This document shows positions 11,686 to 21,348 of a stretch of DNA of 64,000 nucleotides, piece by piece (the first letter of the stretch is position 1; each line of letters opens with the position of its first letter). The notes below the pieces were generated by a model. That model saw only the letters and a program-made list of their open reading frames with translations, searched no databases and was not told the origin of the DNA. Source of the stretch: Cinnamomum chago (taxonomy: Eukaryota > Streptophyta > Magnoliopsida > Laurales > Lauraceae); contig CP142454.1 in the NCBI GenBank assembly GCA_038049695.1, positions 75,803,501 to 75,867,500 of the forward strand, in the 5' to 3' direction. Position numbers and translations under genes: made by a program.

Positions 11686-12894
11686 ATGAAATTGTTTGGC
11701 CAACTTAATGCCCGTCTAGATGATATGATTCAAAAGATGGAGACTCAGGCTGCCGCAACTCAAACTCTCAACTAGCGCATGGCAAACCTTGGGGTTAGTC
11801 TTCATGAGGAGGACGATATAGAATCCAATGCCGAGGGTGTTGAAGGAAGAGTTTGTGGCCGGGGCGCGGGCCCTCCGCGGCAAGAGGGTAGAATAGGTGA
11901 CGGTCCACGAAACAATGAGGAACGTGACCCGGATGACCAGATCATGAAGTCCTTTAAAACAGAAACCCCAAGCTATGATGGTTGACTTGACCCAAAAGTT
12001 TTCCTTGATTGGTTGTCTGACATGGATCACTACTTTGAGTGGCATAATATGTCAGAAGGGCGTATAGTGAGATTCACCAAAATGAAATTGGTTGGTCAAG
12101 CTAGGCTATATTGGACCAATGTGGAGCGCCAACTAGAGAGGTTAGACCATGAGCCCATTAACCATTGGGATGAGATGAAGGAAAAGCTAAAAGAGAAATA
12201 CCTTCCTTTGTCTTATAAGCAGAAACTCCTAGACCAATGGAATGCCCTCAAACAAGGGAGTATGCCTACATTGCTCAATTTGAAGAATATCTACTGCGAT
12301 GTGTTGTCAAGGAAGAAATTGGAATGACACTTTCTCAATTTTGAACGGGTCTTCATTCGGAGATCCAAAGAGAGTTGTTTCGATATGATGTAACCACTTT
12401 AGATCACATGTACAGGGTGGTACAAGACTTAGAGCAATACCTGAGATCACCATTTGAGAGGTGCGTTGACTCTCGTACTTTTGACCCTCGTCCCGCACCT
12501 TCAGGGGTGAAACTAAATTATGGAAACCAAATCCAAGGGTCAATCCAGCACTGCCTCTAACATTAAGGAGTCCAAAGATAAAGGAGTAGTTGGCGAGAGT
12601 TCCAAGCGGACTAACCTGACTAGGTGTTACAAGTGCCGCGAGGTTGGACACAAGGCCTTTGAGTGTCCTACAAAAAATCCTCAATTATACCTTGAGGGCA
12701 CCGAGGGATATATTGATGACCTACATGTGGGTGAATATGTGCCGCCCGAAGGTGTACCAGTGATGAGGAGGATGAGCATGATGAGAATCGTTTGTCACTC
12801 CTTAGATTTATTCCCTATCTTTGTGAGGAGAGTGAGACCCCTAAGGATGATTATGAGATGTGCCAAACCGAGCCTAAGTCCGACATCATAGACA
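11686..12894 (+). pseudogene. Retroelement gag, with stops and a frameshift
   Basis: The frame from ATG 11686 (MKLFGQLNARLDDMIQKMET) has a stop at 11773-11775 and another at 11983-11985, where the family has an arginine before LDPKVFLDWLSDMDHYFEW. A frameshift follows near 12290, after which the same protein continues as LFRYDVTTLDHMYRVVQDLE. The retrotransposon gag core (WTNVERQLERL, NHWDEMKEKLKEKYLP) is recognisable. A CCHC zinc knuckle CYKCREVGHKAFEC is at 12625-12666. The frame then runs to DIIDMP, where a MITE interrupts it at 12902. Confidence 0.75.
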
Positions 12895-12901
12895 TGCCTA
12901 A

Positions 12902-13206
12902 GGGCGTGTTTGGCACTTAACTAAGTTAAAGTGAAGTGAAGTGAATCCAGACAAGAATTGACAAGGGTCATATCAAAAGTATACAATTTCAACATTCCCT
13001 CCATCTTTTTCAAAAAAAGTCAAAAAAGCAACATCTTTTTCCCACTAAAAGACAAAAAAACTCCACTTTTCTATACAAAAAGTCAAAAAGATTCTATACC
13101 AAACAACTAAAAATAAAACATCATCATAACACCTTATATTTTATTCTCTCTTGATTTGATGCTTCACCTCACTTCACTTCAATTCACCATACATCCAAAC
13201 AGGCCC
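12902..13206. mobile_element. 305-bp Tourist-like (PIF/Harbinger) MITE
   Basis: Terminal inverted repeats GGGCGTGTTTGG and CCAAACAGGCCC are flanked by a 3-bp TAA duplication (12899-12901 and 13207-13209). Subterminal AGTGAAGTGAAGTGAA mirrors TTCACTTCACTTCAATTC. Without the MITE and one TAA, the retroelement frame reads through as DMPKVDLVDDVPKV, so the MITE inserted into a working or recently working frame. It has no coding capacity. Confidence 0.85.
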
Positions 13207-13959
13207 TAAAGTCGATTTAGTTGATGATGTTCCCAAAGTCATGGTCCATATCATGAAACCCGTAGATATCATTCCTACCCCATATCATAGTCTATTAGAA
13301 TCTGCATTTGCACAACACATTCACATTTTGCATGATGAGACCGGGAGACATCTTAACAGGCACAATAAATTTTGTAAAGTGAATGCAGATTCCCACTTTA
13401 TTTATACTGGATTTCAAGTGGGGGAATTTATGACGATTCACATTAGGCCTGAACGATTTCTGCGAGGAATCGTGGAGAGGTCGCAAACCTGTAATGTTGG
13501 ACCTTTTGAAATTTTGAAACAGGTAGGGCACGATGTGTATGTGATTGATCCTCCACCTGTTATGGGTGTCGATCCAATTTTCAAGTTGGAGGATCTTGTT
13601 CTTTTTCGAGGTCCCACTGTTGTCCCCGATCACCCATATACAGTTGACCTTGAAACTATTGAACTAAAGAATGTTGGGTCTGGCCAGATACTTTTACCTT
13701 GGCCTTCTTTTATCCTGCCTAAGCCTACACCACATGCTTAATAAAAGGGAGGTGCTAGAAGATGTTTTGATTTGCAGCCGCAGGTGGTATCAACCAATCA
13801 TGGAGGGTACCAAAAGTTCGTTATCAGATGGAAGGGAAGACCCGAATCTAACTGTACATGGATTCAGAAGAAAAGACTGCATCAGCTCAACCTGGATGTC
13901 CCCAAGGGGTACGACTGCTTTAATTCGCTAGAGGCGAATTCTTTTCAGCCAGGGGGAAT
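13207..13959 (+). pseudogene. Integrase C-terminus and chromodomain of the retroelement
   Basis: The frame 13241-13741 carries the gypsy integrase tail: GEFMTIHIRPERF, then NVGPFEILKQVGHDVYVIDPP and PIFKLEDLVLF. About 13772-13950, in another frame, encodes a chromodomain-like segment: YQKFVIRWKGRPESNCTWIQ, KRLHQLNLDV. The catalytic integrase core (DDE) is absent, because the gag-side sequence joins directly upstream. The frame change near 13741 breaks the polyprotein. The polypurine tract and 3' LTR follow at once. Confidence 0.75.
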
Positions 13960-15120
13960 TGATGTGGACATCATACTCCCTCCACAAAGATTCTGTAAGA
14001 GGAGGAAGAAGAGGGCCCAAAACACGCGCACACATGCCTCCTCACGGTTGGATGATCCTTGCCAAGTGTTAGATTATGATTTTGGCCAAGATCCACCGTC
14101 AGATTGCGATTCTAGAAAAGATCCATCGTTGGATCTTAATTCTGGCACAGATCAACCACTGGGTTCTAACTCTGATAAGGATCAATGGTCAGATCTAGTC
14201 CGATCTAACATTTGATTGAGATGATGAAGACCCCATGTGGCAAACCAGGAAGATCCACATTGGGATGCACCACATGGGAGGGACCAGCAAAAAAGAGAAT
14301 TGAAGATCAAGGCGGGGCCCATCTGAAGGGCCCATCCAAGTGATTGTACCGACAAATTAGCTGTGCAGCCCACCCAAGTTATTTATTAGATTAGTTTGCT
14401 TCTATTTAATGGATTGATTTAATGTTTTAATATTTTAGTTAGATGTTATGATCTTGAACATATTTTAGGGGTAGGTTTTCTCTATAAAAGCATTGTAAAG
14501 ACCTTTTGTTGGTTAATGAATGAATGATTAATGAAGGATTGTTTCTTTTGGCTACTTCTCCTATGAAAGGATCTGGTGGATCGCGAATCAAGTATATTAT
14601 TCTTCTTCCCTTTCTACTTTCAAGAGTTATTGTTGGTTTTCTTTCCCATCACCCTCTCCATCAATCCCGTCCCCAAAATCCAACTGTATACATTCTATTT
14701 CATCAAAATCCAATGGCCGACAGACCCCACTCATAGATCTCGTCTGACAAATCTTTGATTCACCTTGTTTGCATCAGTCGAACTCAATACATAGGGCATC
14801 CAAGTGGCTACGAACCATACCCGTTCAATCAGCCAGCAAATCCCCACTCACCATCCATCAAAGCCTCAAATCAGCCACCTGTTACAACCAGCAACCAAAC
14901 CCAATTAATCTGACACCCGCCAGCCCCGCCCCCATTCACATGCTGAACCAACCCAGGTCCAAACTGGCCCAACTCAACCCAGCCAGGCCCATTCTTAGCC
15001 CAGCTTGTTCTTTGGACCCATCTGATCCCTTTTAATTGAAATCTGAAAGTGCACTTGCTGATTATTGCTATAACTGCGGGATTCATTCAATTGAACTCTG
15101 AATTTCATTATCTATTCATA
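13960..15120 (+). repeat. 3' LTR copy, ending at the palindrome apex
   Basis: It begins TGATGTGGACATCATACTCC after a purine tract and parallels 9237-10557. It stops at CATTATCTATTCATA, which is the exact apex of the inverted repeat in the 5' copy; unrelated sequence follows. The second arm is therefore missing, and the copy lacks a normal CA terminus. Confidence 0.7.
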
Positions 15121-15902
15121 ACAAGACCAAAACCTTAGACCTAACTTTCTGTCAAATCCTCTAAGGGGATAATAAATCTATTGGAAATTAGTTGAGCCCT
15201 AAGCTAGTGGAGGGGATTCTCTTCGATTGAGCCTCCTGATCATAATTCGAGGGGTTCATATCGCGGGATTGTGACAAGGCCTAGAGCCACACCTCTAACT
15301 CCCAAATTGAAATCTTACACGAGGTGCAATCTGAACTTTCAAGTTTTATAATATTAATTGTGAATGTTAAATGTTTTATTGATCTCATATAATCATTTAG
15401 TTTTGCATTGCACTGTCCTGCATCACCAAATCTCTCGTGTAACTTAGCTGATGATGCACCTGTAAAGGCAATAGTTAGTAGGCACAAGTAGTGCCGAGGA
15501 GCAAACTAGCAAGTAGTGATGGGATTCTCATTATTTAGTTCAAATCGAATTGGGGTATCTAGTCTTTGTGGGCATTGAGTGTTTTATTCCCACTTTACAG
15601 CTTTGCACACGTCCCTCTTCTTTTTTCTTTTTTTTTTCCGAAGAAGTAACAATGATATATATTAGAAGGAGAACTTCCCTCTTACTAATACACCTCGATT
15701 TTTTTAAAAAGGGAAATATTCTGCATTGGCATGTACAAATGAAGAAATTGTTTTAGACTTATAGACATGTACTGGGAACAAATTCTTGTGTGTGTTTTTA
15801 TAAAGATGGAAACGCGGTAGATGTACTATAGGAACTTGATCTATCCATAAAATGATATGGCCTCTTGATATTTTCATTAATATATATATATATATATATA
15901 TA
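15121..15902. other. Intron-like sequence after the retroelement
   Basis: No exon is recognised. The missing SPARK segment between HAWLS and VCPLEF should lie in 9136-16514 but was not found. A T-rich run (15620-15640) and a TA dinucleotide run (15881-15902) are the only simple repeats. Confidence 0.4.
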
Positions 15903-16042
15903 TGAGAGATGCTCTTATGAGAGCATCTCTCACCTTACTATGAGAGATAAAGGTGGGGGCCCTCACATTTAAGTTGTTGACATTGGATATGGATGTGAGG
16001 GCCCCCACCTTCTCTGTCATAGTAAGGTGAGAGATGCTCTCA
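15903..16042. mobile_element. Palindromic MITE inside a TA microsatellite (copy 1)
   Basis: Near-perfect hairpin: GCATCTCTCACCTTACTATG with GGTGGGGGCCCTCACAT faces ATGTGAGGGCCCCCACC with CATAGTAAGGTGAGAGATGC around a loop TTTAAGTTGTTGACATTGGAT. TA repeats flank it on both sides, fitting TA target choice. An extra small palindrome GAGAGATGCTCTTATGAGAG is present on the left only. The second copy is at 42464-42593. Confidence 0.8.
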
Positions 16043-16514
16043 TATATATATTATATATATATATATATGGATGGATGGAATGTTTGTTGTGTTCTCTGCT
16101 GTTGCAATTCATTGTATGACCTTCTGCGCATGCTTTCTTTATCACATTTATGTAGGAGTTGTTGGGCTTTGAAGCTGAGTTCACAAGTAGACTTCATTTC
16201 ATACACATGCTACTTAGATTTTAGAATGGATGTCTTGCATTGGTTGATTTGGTTCTCTCATTGTGATCTGCTATTTATATTTTCTCATGCTCCATCTGGC
16301 AACGATAGGAGTGTTGTCATTCTCTAACCCAATTTGCACGAGGATTTCAGCACATAGAAATTGCTTTTTGTTGTCATTTTTTAAAAAACCTTCCTTTTCT
16401 TTTCAGTGGTTGGGGTGCACTATAGTTTGCTACTGTTTATGTAGATACTAGCCAGGTTGTCTTTTAATTCATTTTGTGAGCTCTCTGGCTAATCATTAGT
16501 CTTTTTATTTGTAG

Positions 16515-16761
16515 TTTGCCCTTTGGAATTCAAAGTTCCTTCTTTGATAATTAAAGCATGCGGTAGTTTAACATCTCCAAATACTTCCTGTTGCGTGTCA
16601 TTGAATGCTTATATTGTGGAGATACAGAAGCAGATGCTAATTACAAATAGGCAAGTCATTAACTGTGCAACATTGTTGGGGTCCATGTTACAGAAGAATG
16701 GTGTCATGACGAATGTCTTTGAGCTTTGTGACGTTGACTTAAAAAGACTTCAGTCTTCAGG
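16515..16761 (+). pseudogene. SPARK gene remnant, exon b
   Basis: Acceptor TTTTATTTGTAG precedes it and donor GTAAGT follows. It encodes VCPLEFKVPSLIIKACGSL, SPNTSCCVSLNAYIVEIQKQ, then ITNRQVINCATLLGSMLQ and FELCDVDLK, matching the second half of the SPARK family region (PNTSCC, YIVEIQKQ, NCATLLG). The family then reads DFSLQ. Here the run TTAAAAAGACTTCAGTCTTC has one extra A after DLK, so the exon frame gives RLQSSG while the +1 frame gives DFSLQ. With the +1 frame, the exon ends with one base (G), which fits the phase of the next exon. Confidence 0.75.
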
Positions 16762-17364
16762 GTAAGTTATGTCATTTAAAAAAAAATACATATTTCATTC
16801 AATAGACCAACTGCATTGGTGGGTCCCAGTCAATGAAACATCTCCATTGTAACCCACTCTGCGATCACCATTGCTTTGGTTGGCCTCATCATGGGAATGA
16901 TCATTCTTGAAGCTGTTTTATAGAATTGTTACCTCTGATGGATGTTTCGCATAGGACAAAGCAGATGGTTACCCAAAAAAATTATGGATGATAATTTGGG
17001 GTATCTCTCATCCCAATATATCTCACCACACTGAAAGGTCTGGATCTCCAAAAGGTGGGACAAACAATTTATTCAAAATAAAAAATTGTATATTATTTTT
17101 ATTTTTTATTCTTTTTTTTTTTTTAGAATTTTGAGTACCTGATCTCTGTTTGATTTGGAATTTTCTTTTTGTTTTGTTGGATGGTGCCATACAACTGGTG
17201 CAGCATATGGACAGCTAGGTTAGGCATTATAGATCACTTCTTCTCAATTACCTTCTTGTTTTGTTAGTTTATGTAGAGTTATTTTTTACCCTGTCGTACG
17301 ATAGAAAGTGTAAACATCTTCCCTCTTGTGTCTGCATCTGTGATGTGATATTATCTTCATGTAG

Positions 17365-17500
17365 GTTGTTTGCTTCGTAGTTTTCCTGCTTGTGTTTGAC
17401 AATTCTACTGGCTTCAGCTTTACATGTGACTTGACTGACAACGTTTCTGCACCATGGCCTTCATCATCCCCAATCTCATCCTTGTCCTTTTGCACTCCTG
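17365..17500 (+). pseudogene. SPARK gene remnant, exon c
   Basis: Acceptor ATCTTCATGTAG, donor GTACCT. The first part reads GCLLRSFPA (joining G|GT from the preceding exon). The second part, in another frame, reads VFDNSTGFSFTCDLTDN, VSAPWPSSSPISSLSFCTP. Both halves match the family, so frame is lost between PA and VFD (17389-17395), by one extra base or two missing. No compensating change is visible. Confidence 0.7.
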
Positions 17501-17524
17501 GTACCTAAATTTGTCAAAAATCTG

Positions 17525-17566
<42 letters not shown>

Positions 17567-17568
17567 GC
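17525..17568. repeat. (CT)n(CA)n microsatellite
   Basis: About twelve CT units run into about ten CA units, within the intron after exon c. Confidence 0.9.
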
Positions 17569-17879
17569 CAAACAAAGAGAAATTCTGAATCTAAAAGGAT
17601 CAAATACCGTCATGGTATCAGAAAGTCTGGTACAAAATGGCCATTCGCTACCAATTTTAGAAAGGTCCTTTTACTTAATTGCTGAGTCATCAACTATGAG
17701 TAATATTCTTGAGAATTGGTTGTGGATGAGCCACTATATCAGACTTTGAAATTCAATAAGTTGTATTGATCATTTCACCTGAATTTTTAGCCTGTATGGC
17801 TGTGACAGATCTTACTTATCCAGATATTTTTAAATTTATTCTTTTCTTTTTTTTTTTGGTGATTCTTTCATATGTTCAG

Positions 17880-17927
17880 AGATGTCATTGCCTGCATTAC
17901 CAACTTCAGAGACTTCTAGAAACTCTG
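17880..17927 (+). pseudogene. SPARK gene remnant, exon d
   Basis: A long polypyrimidine stretch and TATGTTCAG precede it; donor GTATGT follows. Joined in phase to exon c (G|AG) it reads EMSLPALPTSETSRNS, like the Pro/Ala/Ser linker that precedes the GPI signal in this family. The final hydrophobic exon was not found downstream. Confidence 0.55.
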
Positions 17928-19849
17928 GTATGTATTATAGGCCATTAGTAACACTGCCCATTAGTAACACTGCTTACTATTTTCTACTTTATACAATTTC
18001 GCTGGTGCATGTTTATCTTTTTTCTAAAACTGCTTGGTTTCATTATAACTTTCATAAACATCTAAGAAAAATTGCATACTCATGAATTTAGCTTGTCTTT
18101 TGAGGTTCTTATTCTTTATTTTCGTTATTCGAGATTTTTTATTAACTTGTTACTCATCCCATTTCGATCAATTTGGTGCATCATTGTGTTTCTAATAGGC
18201 AACGACAATTTTTTAGCATATAGGGAGAAGTAGGAGAGACGCGGAAATTTAAAATGATGGCTGGTGCAAGAGAACTATACAGACCATCATCTGACCCAAA
18301 AACAACTGTACAAAGGAGGATCGCAACAAAGGGCCTACATAAGGAGAACAACTATCTAAAAAGCTCCATGTCACAACAAAGCTTTTCTTGAAGCCCATAC
18401 ATAAGATTTTCTCCTACAATGGGACCCCCCCTAAATTAATTGCACCACTTCCCGTAGTGGAAAATTCCCCTAGCCCATCCTTCATTTGAATCATTCACTT
18501 TGTTTGGGCAACAAGAGGACACAAGTGCCTCCCTGCTTCTTTTCTAAGAACTCTTCCGATGTCACTGGTCTGGGCTACCCCTTGCTGCTCTGTTGACGTT
18601 AAGTTTTAGAAAACCAGGAGTTCCAGGCTTCCATCTAATCTTTCTGCTCTCTATGTTTTCTCCCCATCCCATTTTAGTGCTTCATCTTCTAAGCTATAAC
18701 TGCACGAGAAGTCGAGGCAGCAGAAGGAATGGCATTTTCTAAATCGAAAATCCTCACCATTCAATGCCTTTAAGTGAGATGTGCGTAACCACAATGTTTC
18801 TTATTTGGATGTGCCCGTCGACTTTTGTCGTTTTTAACCGTCATTTGATTACTAACAATTGTCGTTTAATATGTGACTCAATTCATGTCGCAAAATACCT
18901 GAGCATTGAATTGCTTAGTTTACATTTTGGAATTCTTTCTTTGGAAATAATCAAGATGCATTCCAAAATCTCAACTCTTATATTTTGAGAAAATCCACAT
19001 CGCCTCTGATTTAATGGGCTCAGTGAATGGTGAATGGTAGAATTTGTTGAATGTAGTACAGAAAATATCAGATTTTGTTTATTATTTGGTGAATGTGAGC
19101 ATGATAATACACAGTCAAGTTCTAGAGAGATGAAACTGTGAAGACCTTATGAGATTTGTTTGTATGCCCTTTTACAGAATGCTAGGCATCAATCCCGTGT
19201 CTTTGTCTTACTAGTGATAGATCAGCCAAGTGTGCATTGCTAGATATAAAGAATCAGCTAATTACACAGATGGGTTATCATATGTGATTCGTGCAATATT
19301 TTTTCAAGTGTTAGGAGCTTATGCATTGGACAAGGTGTCCCAAAAATGCTCTGGAGTCCAAATATGAAATCTGAGATGTGGCTTGCATTTGGGCAGTACA
19401 CACCTCTCTATATGAAGGCATATGCACCAGCTGAAGTGTGCCTTTCAGTCACTCTCCATATTAGGTACCTACATCCCTTTAATATATCTTGTCTATGAGA
19501 AAAAAGGAGGGACAATTTGTAGTTTTAAGGAATAATGATTTTAAAGTCATTTATTTATTTAAGATTTGTCATTTGGGTTAACTTAAGCCAACCCTTTTAA
19601 CTAATTAAAAGGCTTAAAACAGCTAAATTGCCACTACCTTTATATTGATATATTCCGTATTTTATTCATTTAAAATTTCCATGCCAGTGCCTCTAGCTAT
19701 TCTTGGGCCCATACATTGGTCTAGTGATTCTAAACATTTCATAGACGCAATGTCGGAAAGTGACATACTGGTGTATTACATCTAAAATTGATTACCAATT
19801 GCCTTTTTTTTCCTTTCAAATGGTTGACTGTCCTTCCAACAATATGATT
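17928..19849. other. Unassigned sequence downstream of the SPARK remnants
   Basis: AT-rich, with a moderately GC-rich block at 18190-18740 that may be an old repeat; I could not assign it. The expected GPI-tail exon was sought here and not found. Confidence 0.35.
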
Positions 19850-20529
19850 TGTCACACCCCCAAAGGTGACACCGGGGTTATGCGTGAGATTATGGCCAAT
19901 TAAAAAATTTCCAAACATTAATCAAATGTAACTTGGCCCCAATCACGTCCCATTTGGATCGAAGACCGCTGTAAGATATAAACATTTCCTCGAATTCGTA
20001 TAACAATTAGCAGAAGCTTCATAAATACAAATGGTATCTAAAGATGTATAGTTAAGAGAGCAAATACTGAAATATATTAACTAAAGTTCAAGTTTCAAAC
20101 AGGTAAACAAAAGTATTATTTACAATGATAGGCCACACTAAAACAGGGCCTAACCAAAAGAATAAGAACCAAAAGATGAAACTAATCAAGATATGTCGTG
20201 AAGGCTCTCGATACGGGGACGATACGGCTATACAATGCCGTCCGTACTGTAATCTAGGAGGTCATCAGACTGATCTATCTGAATCGTCTCCGTCGTCTCC
20301 TCCTCGGGGTAGAAATGCTCGGTGCCTATGCACCAAGAATAGTTACATCAGACATGAAGGTCGGCAAGAAGATAAATATATAAATCACCAAAGATATGCA
20401 GTACTAAAGAGAATAAACGATATACAAGATCATAAGAATACAAAGCATCAGAATCAAGAACAAGCTAACATAAACATCTTTCAAATAGGCAGTCCACATA
20501 TGCTAATCATCACTGCCCTCCCAACTTGA

Positions 20530-20656
20530 TCGGAGTTGTGGTAGAGAAAAATGCACGGGACAACAACCCGGCCAGAATTGCACGGGATAATAGCCTGGTC
20601 AGAATTGCACGGGATAATAGCCTAGCCAAAATTGCATGGGTAACCCGGCCAAAGTA
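20530..20656. repeat. Short tandem repeat, four units of about 27 bp
   Basis: Units read AATTGCACGGGATAATAGCC plus TGGTCAG with variants (ACAACAACCCGGCCAG, TAACCCGGCCAAA). It lies inside the LTR-like sequence. Confidence 0.75.
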
Positions 20657-20784
20657 AACAAAGTGGATGCATGGGGAACAAACAATCTACAAACCTCCCA
20701 TAATCAAAAGCATCCAATGGTGTACATCCATCACAAACATCACGATTTGCAGTCGCTCTATAGTAACAGTCAAGGATGAAAATA

Positions 20785-20880
20785 TCGGTAGCGGCGGGCG
20801 TAGCGGCCCGCCGCCAAACCGATACGAAGCGGGCGATACGTAACGTATCGGAGATACGTATCGGCGTAACGGTGCGATTT
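20785..20880. promoter_or_regulatory. Left subterminal repeats of the hAT element
   Basis: GC-rich block with GCGGCGGGCGTAGCGGCCCG and repeated CGATACG/CGTATCG words. It mirrors the block at the other end and is the likely transposase-binding region by analogy with other hAT elements. Confidence 0.55.
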
Positions 20881-21348
20881 TAAAAAATCGCCAAAAAAAT
20901 ATGAAAAAATTCCAGAAAATCCAGAAAATTGTAAAATGAAAGAAAATATGGTTCTTTTGCAAAAGTAAGTAAGAAAAGGGGGCGTATCGGTGCCCTCAAT
21001 ATATGATGTCCTGTATCGCTGTATAAATAGAAAATAATAGTAATGATTAGTTTTTTCACATGTATTCATGTTTCTTAGTCATGTTAACTTAAAAAGTAAT
21101 GAAAAGCTCATTAAATAAAAAATTAGAACATGAAATAAAGGCATAAGAATTAAGAAGACTGAAGAGTTAGGTCATTACTCATTAGTGAACATTGAACAAT
21201 CAAATATCAATACTTCAGCATTCAAGGTTCAAATTCAATCAAGTGAATGAACTATGAAGTGATCAACAATCAACATTCAACACCAATTTAGAAATGACAA
21301 AGAGAGTAGAGAGTTAGTGAAAGAAATAGGAAATTAGGAATACCTTGA

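Larger units (their letters stand above)
9237..15120 (+). mobile_element. Ty3/gypsy chromovirus derivative, RT deleted
   Basis: Order on the + strand: LTR sequence (9237-10557), its inverted partner (10565-11621), a tRNA-iMet-type primer site (11623), gag with a CCHC knuckle, then directly the integrase C-terminus plus chromodomain, a purine tract (AGGGGGAA at 13951-13958) and a second LTR copy (13960-15120). Protease, reverse transcriptase, RNase H and the integrase core are absent, so the element cannot move by itself. The chromodomain and gag type place it among plant chromoviruses. The LTR starts TGAYGYGGACATCAT in both copies. A 5-bp duplication is not convincing: CCTAA precedes the left LTR, and a CCTAA occurs at 15140-15144, but not after a CA terminus. 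Confidence 0.75.
8820..17927 (+). pseudogene. Broken SPARK-domain GPI-anchored protein gene (At1g61900-like)
   Basis: Four exon remnants read as the SPARK-domain family of plant GPI-anchored proteins (Arabidopsis At1g61900 type), cell-surface proteins of unknown biochemical role with a cysteine-rich SPARK domain. Remnants are 8820-9135, 16515-16761, 17365-17500 and 17880-17927, in family order. Missing are the N-terminal signal peptide and first SPARK half, the stretch between the DCKGVVHAWLS and VCPLEF segments, and the hydrophobic GPI-attachment tail. Frame is lost at the end of the second remnant and inside the third, although splice phases otherwise agree. A 5.9-kb retroelement and a MITE lie between the first two remnants. 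The pseudogene call rests on these breaks. Assembly indels could mimic the two frameshifts, but not the missing exons. Confidence 0.7.

Noticed and set aside
15140-15144. CCTAA as a target duplication of the gypsy element
   Set aside because: It matches the 5 bp before 9237 but is not preceded by a CA terminus, and the shared LTR sequence already stops at 15120. Likely chance.
15281-15487. Possible missing SPARK exon near 15390-15440
   Set aside because: A short frame with cysteines (CIALSCITKSL) was considered, but it has no convincing splice sites and poor agreement with the family.
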